Positions 62,001 to 64,000 of a stretch of DNA of 64,000 nt are shown one piece after another. Below the pieces are notes generated by a model that worked only from the letters and a program-made list of their open reading frames with translations, did no database searches and was not told the origin of the DNA. The DNA comes from Tretioscincus oriximinensis. Taxonomy: Eukaryota; Chordata; Lepidosauria; Squamata; Gymnophthalmidae. Location: assembly GCA_022410635.1 (NCBI GenBank), contig JAJVDF010000002.1, positions 7,133,942 through 7,197,941 on the forward strand. The letters run 5' to 3'. A program made the translations under genes and the position numbers. Every line of letters begins with the position of its first letter. Position 1 is the first letter of the stretch.

Positions 62001-63719
62001 TCAGTCCCTAAAGAGCTATGAGTCTCGCTTGTTAGACTTTCTGGACAAAGATTAAAATGGCTATTTCTTTAAAATTAATTTTAAATTTTAGTAGGAGTGG
62101 ATTAGCTTGATCTATCTTAAGTCCTGTTTGCATAGTCTTAGTAATCCATTTATGCCACCTTATTTCAAATCAGGCAAGAAGTTTCCTCAAAGTCACATTG
62201 AGGATCTGAAATCTTATGTTTACTTGTGAATTATCTAAATCAAAGGTATCAAGTCCTCATATCATTTTACGCTAACAGGACCTTTCAGATATAATTATGC
62301 CCAGAATGAAGGTAGTTAAAAGTGAAACCCACATATCCTGTCATATCCTTAATGCCATGTCAGTTTGACCCTTTTATGAGGAGAATGATAGTGGGTGGTT
62401 CAGAATTAGTCAGAGTGCAGTTGCTTAGTATAAGAAAAGAATTGGCAATTAAAATCAATGTTGAAGAATTTTTTAAAAAAAATAAAAATAAAAGGGAAAA
62501 TGTGGTCAGGTTTTGGAATCTGCTTCAGTTAGTCTTAGTCAGCAAGAAGGACATCAGTTTGGTGAAGGTGACATGTAATAGGGTAAAATCTCTCGAGTCC
62601 CATGATAAAACAAGTTGAAATTGGTGAAAATTTATTAAAATAAATTGGGCAGTGTTGGTGTTCTATAACTTAAGAATTTCTCCAGACCTGCAAACCATGG
62701 TATAGTAAACATTTTTAGTTGTACCAAATGATTTGACAGGCAAAGTATTTTACTTGAGGACTTACTTGTTCACCTGATCTTCAAAGACTTGACAAGGAAC
62801 TGGGCCTATCAGGTCCCAAATCATCTCATGCTATTTGGGTCCAGTCCTTTTCCAGGCTCCAAGTTGGCTAGGAGAGGCAGCTAAAATAAAGTTGAACTTG
62901 AGTTCCTATCTAGAGAGATGTGTCTATCTCAAATGCTTTGAAAGCATTTGGGATGGCATTTGGCACATACCTACTTTTTACTCTTAACAATTGTGATTTG
63001 TAGTTTTGTGAAATGCAACAAAACGCTATGTAAATAAACATAATGATAATGATGTCATTAGTGGAGTTTCTCGGTGCACGTTTGATGCAGTGGTTAGAGT
63101 GTTGGACTCCTATCTGGTAGTCGCCTGATTCGATTCCAAGACCTCCATGAAGGCAGTTGGGTGACCTTGGGCCAGTCAAGGTTCTTTAGAACTCTCAGCC
63201 CCACCTATTTCACAGGGTGTGTGTTCTGGAGAATGCAACAAAAGGTATGTGTGCCACCCTTTGGTTAAAAAGGCATTATAAATTAATGTTGTGGTTGTTG
63301 TTAACAGAATAAAGGATTGTCTGGACCACTTTATTCTGGCATATCCATGCTTTGTTCCAGAATAGTCAGGTGTGGTGGAATAACTAATGCAGTAGATGTC
63401 TGGAGGCAGCCTATGCATTTGATTTTGTTGTGAGATCTGTCCATTCTGCTTTTGCAATCTGAAAGCTATAATAGGGCAATTCATTACCATTATCTTTTCA
63501 CGCATACTTGTATAACCTCTATTGTAAACAACCTAGGAAATATTTTACGATTATCAAAGATAAACAAATTGGCAGATAAAGTTCTTTGTCTTAAATAAAA
63601 CAGTTTTCCTATTTAATTAGATAATAATCACCATTGTGGATTAAATATTTACAGGAAGGTGGAAGTACTGATTTACAGAAGAATGGAAGCTCAAGTGACA
63701 ACATGAGTTCTTCTGCCAG
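32026..63719 (+). CDS. CLMN: CLMN (calmin), partial gene: 11 internal coding exons
   Basis: Eleven exons join in one open frame of about 798 codons: 32026-32087, 35592-35687, 37844-37927, 46963-47055, 51179-51369, 52083-52276, 52635-52717, 55277-56554, 59388-59575, 61034-61094, 63655-63719. Each boundary has AG/GT and the phases match. The product has two CH domains (roughly the first 260 residues), a long acidic, low-complexity middle of about 430 residues, and basic and serine-rich pieces. I recognise calmin by RTFTRWINLHLEK, HRIFRLNNIAKALKFLEDSN, GLIWNIILFFQIKELTGN and YGVAVQDFA. From knowledge of the family, calmin binds actin through its CH pair, is anchored by a C-terminal membrane helix, is found in brain and testis and is induced by retinoic acid. 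Mammalian calmin is about 1000 residues, so a short N-terminus and the membrane end are missing here; they should lie outside the window. Spectrin or nesprin relatives are less likely because no spectrin repeats follow the CH pair. Confidence 0.93.
32299..34765 (-). mobile_element. CR1 LINE with both ORFs represented, internally deleted
   Basis: Reading the minus strand: 34672 begins an ORF1-like frame (MSVCFRCKELLALRERVSSL, coiled coil). Then comes an SGNH/esterase-like piece at 34148-34375 (GDSIVRHIESRVYNG, TTLGEPSRES). An endonuclease start follows at 33869-33515 (CLYTNARSLQTKIGELECLV, ITETWW). The RT C-terminal half and thumb follow at about 33512-32573 (VPHQRFLKKLHTHGIRG, GVPQGSVLGPLLFNIFINDL, FVDDTKLF), and the CR1 3' tail (GAAGAGCC… on the + strand) begins at 32299. 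It lies within the CLMN intron after the first visible exon, in opposite orientation. The deletion makes it non-functional. Confidence 0.9.
32573..33515 (-). pseudogene. CR1 ORF2 reverse transcriptase, C-terminal part
   Basis: A continuous frame of 293 codons plus an upstream part to the deletion junction. GVPQGSVLGPLLFNIFINDL is RT motif B and FVDDTKLF is motif C (F-x-D-D). The thumb follows to [19 protein letters not shown] and GLFSLERRHLRGDLIEVYK. Motif A and the fingers, with most of the endonuclease, are lost. Even so, the remaining part has no internal stop. Confidence 0.88.
35429..35545 (+). mobile_element. Family H repeat, sense copy, just before a CLMN exon
   Basis: CTGAAGAAGTAGACTTGCCT, ACGGAATCTTATGC, CTAGTTTCCAAAGTGCTGCA, then GGCTAACATGGCTATTTCTT. 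It keeps the family 3' end but its hairpin has one changed pair. It ends about 45 bp before the exon acceptor at 35592. A diverged 12-bp duplication is possible (CCTTTCTAATTC against ATTTCCCAATTC), 8 of 12 matching. Confidence 0.7.
35592..35687 (+). CDS. CLMN: CLMN exon (assumed exon 3): CH1 continued
   Basis: Acceptor TTTTCACAG and donor TTG|GTATGT; 96 nt, both ends in phase 0. It encodes CSPPLEVKDLLVDIKDG, then KILMALLEVLSGQNL, the helix of CH1 that contributes to the classical actin-binding face (DL.VD...DG..L..LLE.LSG). The start of this exon also completes the conserved LEKC of the previous one. Confidence 0.94.
36095..36240 (-). mobile_element. CR1 LINE 3' region, antisense
   Basis: TAGAGCTGAAAGGGACCTCC, AGGGTCACCAACTCCCTATG, GACTGTTCAACCAATGTTTG, AAGACTTCCACTGGAGGAAC: the complement of the CR1 3'-terminal coding/UTR stretch. 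Confidence 0.75.
36241..37843. other. CLMN intron sequence, nothing recognised
   Basis: No gene or clear repeat; one N at 36891. Confidence 0.5.
37844..37927 (+). CDS. CLMN: CLMN exon (assumed exon 4): CH1 continued
   Basis: Acceptor CATTTCTTTCAG, donor AAT|GTAAGT; 84 nt, phase 0 at both ends. It encodes LHEYKPSTHRIFRLNNIAKA followed by LKFLEDSN, the CH1 stretch with the invariant N-N-(I/V)-x-x-(A/C)-L-x-F-L pattern. It is followed by the largest intron visible here (about 9 kb), which holds most of the SINE, CR1, microsatellite and palindrome load. Confidence 0.95.
38640..38840 (+). repeat. Family B copy, sense
   Basis: TTGAGATGCATCAATAGCCA, GCTTGACATCTCTTTAACGT, ACTGCTCTCCTTCCCCTACT, CTTCAGGTATAGGGTGGTAT then AGAAATGTAAAAACAAAATA. 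The (TAAA) tail is degraded. Confidence 0.7.
38877..38980 (+). mobile_element. CR1 3' tail, sense
   Basis: TGGTGAACCACTGTGTGAGA, CAGAGTGCTGGACAAGATAG, GCCTGATTCAGTAGGGCTCC, TCTTACATTCTT: the CR1 3' terminus. Confidence 0.8.
39025..39150 (-). mobile_element. CR1 3' tail, antisense
   Basis: AAGAACATTGG…AAAGGAGCCTTGCAGAATC, AGTCCATCTAGTCCAATATC, CACACACAAAGGGCCATCAG. It forms, with the sense tail at 38877, an inverted pair. Confidence 0.75.
39343..39390 (+). repeat. Short local duplication of ACGTTGACCACTCAAGGTA
   Basis: AACGTTGACCACTCAAGGTA is repeated as AACGTTGACCACTTAAGGTA about 27 bp later (one mismatch). Confidence 0.9.
39745..40060 (-). mobile_element. CR1 fragment, antisense, interrupted by family B
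   Basis: CR1 wording (CCAATGACTCTCTGGGCGAA, GAGTATCCCTTAATTCTAGT, ATTTTTTCTCTGTTCACCTT) is split at about 39853-39908. The inserted (TTTA)n and CATTTCTATACCGCCCTATA are an antisense family B 3' end. Confidence 0.7.
40740..41010 (+). repeat. tRNA-like SINE family S2, with AAT-rich tail
   Basis: CAGAGTGCTGGACTCTTATT, GGTAGTCTTTTGATTGAATT, AAGCCAGCTGGGTGGCCTTG, GGCCAATCACAGTTCTTTAG, AGCCCCATTTACTTCACAGG, GTGTCTGTTGTGG. The tail is an ATAATAATAATAATG tract. I recognise this wording as the common squamate tRNA-derived SINE. Confidence 0.8.
41011..42740. other. CLMN intron sequence, nothing recognised
   Basis: No repeat with clear borders and no convincing coding frame. Confidence 0.5.
42745..42965 (+). 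repeat. tRNA-like SINE family S2
   Basis: GATCTTGTGGTTAGAGTAGT (A-box-like), TCCTCTACGAAACCAGTTGG, TGACCTTGGGTAAGCTACAG, CTTCATAAGGTGTCTGTTGT, TTAAGCCACCTTGAGTTCCT. Diverged copy. Confidence 0.7.
43205..43413. mobile_element. Family H full snap-back copy (about 170-bp palindrome) with 12-bp TSD
   Basis: Flanked by GTTATTTTAACT at 43193-43204 and 43414-43425 (exact 12 bp). 43205 to about 43290 is antisense (CCAGCAAAGAGGATAGTAGC…CTTCTTTAGATG). About 43294-43374 is the same unit in sense (AGAAGTTGACATGTCTACGA…CCCCCTTTGCTGG), followed by the family 3' end TACTAGACTAAGACAGCTAT then TTCTTTG. The two arms would form a long cruciform. Both hairpin cores are present with small differences. Confidence 0.88.
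43962..44157. repeat. (AAT)n followed by mixed (AAC/AAT)n
   Basis: About 70 bp of pure AAT, then about 120 bp of interspersed AAC and AAT triplets. Poly-Asn, poly-Ile and poly-Leu frames here are artefacts. Confidence 0.98.
44264..44441. mobile_element. Near-perfect palindrome with Tc1/mariner-like inner ends
   Basis: Arms 44264-44338 and 44367-44441 match at 72 of 75 positions, with a 28-bp spacer. Each arm includes TATACTGCTCAAAAC.ATTA followed by AGGGAAC. I recall this as the end of Tc1-like transposons from fish and lamprey. The outer parts of the arms (CTTCAGCCTGAAAAATGTAG…) are unknown to me. No transposase. Confidence 0.85.
45555..45635 (+). mobile_element. CR1 3' tail, sense
   Basis: CAGAATACTGGACTAAACAG, CCAATCCATCAGGACTCCAC, TTACGTTCTTATA: CR1 3' terminus. 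Confidence 0.75.
46170..46315 (-). repeat. Family B internal fragment, antisense
   Basis: GGTGAACAGGTGTGTCTTCA, CATTCCCAAGGGGAGGCCAT, TCTGTAACCTC align with the internal part of the 25351 copy. Confidence 0.55.
46963..47055 (+). CDS. CLMN: CLMN exon (assumed exon 5): end of CH1
   Basis: Acceptor TATTTAACAG, donor CAG|GTAAAT; 93 nt, phase 0. It encodes VKLVSIDAAEIADGNSSMVL then GLIWNIILFFQ. This is the end of CH1 with the D-G-N-x-x-x-x-L-G-L-I-W-x-I-I-L motif typical of actin-binding CH1 domains. The polypyrimidine tract is weak (TGTATTTAAC), but the donor and reading frame leave little doubt. Confidence 0.95.
47945..48185 (+). repeat. SINE S1 with tRNA-like head
   Basis: Head GGTGCAGTTGCTAAGGAGCC, TCATCTGGGAGATCTGGTTT, then TGAAGCCCTGTG. 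GGTTTTGAAGCCC is B-box-like. The body is AGCTATTCGAAAGAGATGCA, GGGGAAGCTGTAGACTGCAC. The 3' end is lost. Confidence 0.7.
48798..48872. repeat. (TCTG)n(CT)n(CA)n microsatellite
   Basis: CTGTCTGTCTGTCTC, then TCTCTCTCTCTC blocks and CACACACATACACACACATA. Confidence 0.95.
49745..49885 (+). mobile_element. CR1 3' end, sense, diverged
   Basis: AGCAATTGGTGGACCACTGT, GTGCAACAAAACTAAATTGG, GATCTGATTCAGCATGGCTC, CTCATATG. Confidence 0.7.
50681..51110 (-). mobile_element. Fossil L1 ORF2 fragment, antisense, directly upstream of a CLMN exon
   Basis: The minus strand reads KLGRIVALKIKIVSKFFFLF followed by QILPIEFLL, the conserved L1 ORF2 stretch normally G-R-I-A-A-I-K-M-x-I-L-P-K-L-L-x-L-F-Q-x-L-P-I. 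Upstream on that strand, decayed pieces (TLLFSLKIINQF and similar) continue towards 51050. Frames are broken. It ends about 70-120 bp before the acceptor at 51179. Confidence 0.75.
51179..51369 (+). CDS. CLMN: CLMN exon (assumed exon 6): inter-CH linker and start of CH2
   Basis: Acceptor TTTTTCATTTCAG, donor AA|GTAAGC; 191 nt, so the last Lys codon is split (AA here, G in the next exon). It encodes IKELTGN, a serine-rich linker (NSSSSSLSSGLSGPDSDSS then HPNTPNVEKSMS), and the first CH2 helix VSVKDQRKTIKALLTWVQRK. The linker of about 35 residues between the CH domains is rich in Ser/Pro and looks flexible and phosphorylatable. Such a linker is characteristic of calmin. Confidence 0.95.
51610..51710 (-). 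repeat. Family B fragment, antisense
   Basis: GTGGTGATGACTGACGTACC, TCAAGGGGGAGACTTAATTT align with the GTGATTGACACACCTTAAAG block of other copies. Confidence 0.5.
52083..52276 (+). CDS. CLMN: CLMN exon (assumed exon 7): CH2 core
   Basis: Acceptor TTGATCTTCAAG; donor GAAG|GTAAAC; 194 nt. The first base completes Lys and the last base G starts an Asp codon. It encodes YGVAVQDFASSWRSGLAFLA followed by VIKAIDASLVDMKEAFEKS and DAFTLARDHLGIPRLLEPE. This is the CH2 signature (V.DF..SWR.GLAF.A...), ending in the G-I-P-R-L-L-x-P-E-D motif completed by the next exon. Confidence 0.96.
52277..52634. other. Short CLMN intron, no feature except CCCA repeat before acceptor
   Basis: A 358-bp intron; the only notable element is ACCCACCCACCCACCCAG at its 3' end. 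Confidence 0.7.
52635..52717 (+). CDS. CLMN: CLMN exon (assumed exon 8): end of CH2
   Basis: 83 nt. AT completes the Asp codon begun in the previous exon, giving DIMVDSPDDQSIMTYVAQFL then EHFPELEG. The conserved DxxxxxPDxxSIMTYVxxFL closes CH2. The donor is GGG|GTATGT. The acceptor is unusual: its pyrimidine tract is replaced by a short CCCA simple repeat directly before the AG (positions about 52617-52634). Confidence 0.96.
52718..53984. other. CLMN intron sequence, nothing recognised
   Basis: No repeat with clear borders. ATAAATATAAATATATATA low-complexity at about 53716-53735. Confidence 0.5.
53985..54140 (+). repeat. Family B 3' end with (TAAA)n tail, sense
   Basis: CCTGGCCTTTGGCTGAAGAA, ATTCTCCTCCCACTTCTGGA, CTTCAGGTATAGGGCGGGGT, ATAAATTTAAATAAATAAAT: the clearest sense 3' end of family B. 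Confidence 0.8.
54200..54812. mobile_element. MITE-like element with two internal hairpins
   Basis: Starts TAGGGTTGCCATACGTCCCG and ends GGTTTTGGGCTGCCAAAATA, TGGCAGCCTAC, so the ends are an imperfect inverted repeat (GGTTGCCATA / TATGGCAGCC). Inside, 54422-54635 folds on itself (CGTAGCTGCTCCAATGCTGG against CCAGCATTGGAGCAGCTACG; centre near 54535). 54658-54713 is a second hairpin (GACGCTTGTGGTGAGACAGG against CACTACAAGCGTC). GC-rich compared with the intron. The overlapping 186- and 171-codon frames on opposite strands follow from the palindromes. Confidence 0.8.
55277..56554 (+). CDS. CLMN: CLMN large exon (assumed exon 9): acidic middle region
   Basis: A single exon of 1278 nt (426 codons, phase 0 at both ends). 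Acceptor TATGTTTTACAG; donor AAG|GTAAGA. It starts EDFSDPDKQHTVETTHIHVK and continues with an acidic, Ser/Glu/Asn-rich sequence with few hydrophobic stretches, expected to be disordered. A short more ordered-looking stretch lies near its last third (HDLFYYPHYDVPISAVLDAF). No domain is recognised. The size and position match the very large middle exon of calmin genes, which diverges quickly outside the CH pair. The exon is followed 59 bp later by a GC-rich mobile element with an assembly gap. Confidence 0.92.
56614..57019. mobile_element. GC-rich element with short inverted ends and a 46-base gap
   Basis: Ends GCAGTGCTTTTTTTCC and AAAAAAAAGCCCTGC are inverted repeats. Next inward come GGTGACGGTGCTAACGCCG and AAGGTGCCGGAACTGAGTAC. 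The middle is made of GGCGGGGGCGGCGG and AACTCCGCCCCCGCTAAC blocks. N run at 56666-56711. It lies 59 bp after the big CLMN exon. The CpG-rich interior looks like an element sequence rather than a promoter. Confidence 0.7.
57100..57325 (+). repeat. SINE S1, sense
   Basis: TTTCAAGGCCCTGTGTAGAG, GATGAGCACCCTCTACTGGA, GGGGAAGACAGAATAGATGT, GAGTCCCTTTGGGTGAGAAA, GGGTATAAAAACC and a TTCTTCTTC tail. Confidence 0.75.
57326..58518. other. CLMN intron; local 18-bp tandem duplication near its end
   Basis: No repeat family recognised over most of it. GAAACCAAAGACATTGTG is present twice in tandem at 58482-58517, immediately before the L1 3' end. Confidence 0.6.
58519..58985 (-). mobile_element. L1-clade LINE 3' end, antisense
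   Basis: T-rich start at 58519 is the complement of a poly-A end. The minus-strand frame at 58742-58939 reads VVVHALRWRAKKKWTVKNWK followed by KYLVELLKFVELEANE, the last ORF2 segment of L1 (A-x-R-W-K…W-T…W). 5'-truncated. Confidence 0.75.
59388..59575 (+). CDS. CLMN: CLMN exon (assumed exon 10): basic charged segment
   Basis: Acceptor ATCATCTTCATAG; the exon reads IVVNRIDNTAEERKLPEERS, then KRKEKRKNKAISQGENLPS and RLLDKLEEEPTDHLGFS, 188 nt ending in split codon AG. It is strongly charged, with a Lys/Arg cluster around residues 20-30 that could be a nuclear-localisation-like or membrane-proximal basic patch (inference). The donor AG|GTGCTT departs from consensus at +3 to +5. It is chosen because it joins the next exon in frame (AG+A = Arg). 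Reading on would hit a stop after seven more codons. Confidence 0.82.
59598..60890. other. CLMN intron sequence, nothing recognised
   Basis: No repeat with clear borders; short open frames have no domain. Confidence 0.5.
60898..60960 (-). repeat. Family B 3' end, antisense fragment
   Basis: ATTTATTTTTTATTTTTTAT then TTATACCACGCCCATACCCA and AAGGT. It lies only about 75 bp before the acceptor at 61034. Confidence 0.65.
61034..61094 (+). CDS. CLMN: CLMN exon (assumed exon 11): small exon
   Basis: Acceptor ACATTTTTTCAG, donor AAG|GTAAGT; 61 nt. The first base completes Arg; it then encodes VSHSDPNIVSQRNIPDSTSK, phase 0 at the end. No domain. It is supported by strong splice signals on both sides and by frame continuity with its neighbours rather than by a recognised motif. 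Confidence 0.85.
61583..62075. mobile_element. Family H inverted pair with a family B copy between
   Basis: 61583-61665 is an antisense family H copy (AGCAAGGGGATCTCGTAGCA, CTTTTGTAGACAAATCTACT). About 61782-61950 is an antisense family B copy (ATTTGTATTCTGTCCTATAC). About 61953-62075 is a sense family H copy (GTGAAGAAGTAGACTTGAAT, CTCTTGTCAGTCCCTAAAGA, GGACAAAGATTAAAATGGCT). It resembles the arrangement at 25253-25715. Confidence 0.65.
62080..63080. other. CLMN intron sequence, nothing recognised
   Basis: No repeat with clear borders; the 98-codon open frame at 62322 has no recognisable domain. Confidence 0.5.
63085..63305 (+). repeat. tRNA-like SINE family S2, best copy
   Basis: A-box region GCAGTGGTTAGAGTGTTGG, B-box-like GATTCGATTCC at 63127-63137, then GGCAGTTGGGTGACCTTGGG, CCAGTCAAGGTTCTTTAGAA, TCAGCCCCACCTATTTCACA, GGGTGTGTGTTCTGG and a GTTGTTGTT tail. 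The internal Pol III promoter boxes show it is derived from a tRNA gene. Confidence 0.82.
63655..63719 (+). CDS. CLMN: CLMN exon (assumed exon 12): Ser-rich segment; gene continues beyond window
   Basis: Acceptor AATATTTACAG, donor CCAG|GTTTGT; 65 nt, ending in a split codon (AG). It encodes EGGSTDLQKNGSSSDNMSSSA. It is low-complexity and serine-rich, so recognition rests on phase and splice signals. The pyrimidine tract is poor and the donor has T at +3. The exon(s) for the C-terminal membrane anchor expected of calmin are not within the remaining 280 bases, so they must lie downstream. Confidence 0.75.
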
Positions 63720-64000
63720 GTTTGTATTTAAATACTGGTAGCCTTCTAGGATAACAGAACATTGGATGAAAGCATACCTAATCGTAATGAATACATGCAT
63801 AAAGGCAGCATGAAAGGTGAAATGTTTTGCAAAATCCAGAGTGAAAGCATATTGTGAGTGTTGCTTTGCTAGTAACAGAGAGGGTTATTTTTTAAAAAAT
63901 ATATTTTATTTTTCATTTAATTTAATGTTATGATCCAGTCTGGGAGCCATGGATGAAGAAGGGTGGAATACAAATGGTGTAAATATTTTTCCATACAATG

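Noticed and set aside
63085..63160. Functional tRNA gene
   Set aside because: A- and B-box-like sequences are present but no acceptor or anticodon stems fold. It continues into a SINE body shared with 40740 and 42745.

Overview
The window is nuclear DNA of an amniote, most likely a squamate reptile (lizard or gecko grade). There are no bacterial features and no dense coding. Instead there is one split vertebrate gene on the + strand, surrounded by sauropsid-type repeats: CR1 LINEs, several L1-clade LINEs, a short BovB-like trace, tRNA-like SINEs whose wording I recall from lizards, MITE-like hairpins and long (AAT)n tracts. The species cannot be fixed from this sequence alone.

The gene is CLMN (calmin), a tandem calponin-homology (CH) actin-binding protein with a C-terminal membrane anchor. 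Eleven internal coding exons can be joined in frame between 32026 and 63719: CH1 on four exons (32026-47055), the linker and start of CH2 on the fifth (51179-51369), the rest of CH2 on the next two (52083-52717), one very large acidic exon of 1278 nt (55277-56554), and three small basic or serine-rich exons (59388-59575, 61034-61094, 63655-63719). Together they give about 798 codons with no internal stop. I do not see the first coding exon (it should lie before position 1, so 1-32025 is read as intron 1) or the last exon(s) with the transmembrane segment (beyond 64000).

Region by region: 1-16.5 kb is intron 1 with SINEs, CR1 and L1 pieces and a probable solo LTR (15.48-16.25 kb). 16541-20722 is a long antisense L1 with an exact 14-bp target-site duplication. 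20.7-32 kb is more intron 1, with hairpin MITEs, a BovB-like trace and CR1 tails. 32-35.6 kb holds the first visible exon, followed by an antisense CR1 with a large internal deletion. 35.6-52.7 kb carries the CH-domain exons in introns holding CR1, SINEs, two unstable-looking loci (43.2-44.45 kb) and an L1 fossil. 52.7-64 kb carries the 3' coding exons, a 0.6-kb hairpin-rich MITE and a GC-rich gapped element only 59 bp after the big exon.

The most interesting non-genic signal is a short repeat family seen in about nine places. The three copies with clear ends all have target-site duplications of exactly 12 bp. Two of these are snap-back (head-inverted) copies. The most conserved core, CTGAAGA, a 5-bp hairpin, then GAAA, looks like part of a hammerhead ribozyme, which would fit a Penelope-like or retrozyme-like mobility. 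That functional reading is a hypothesis. The structure and duplications are directly visible.
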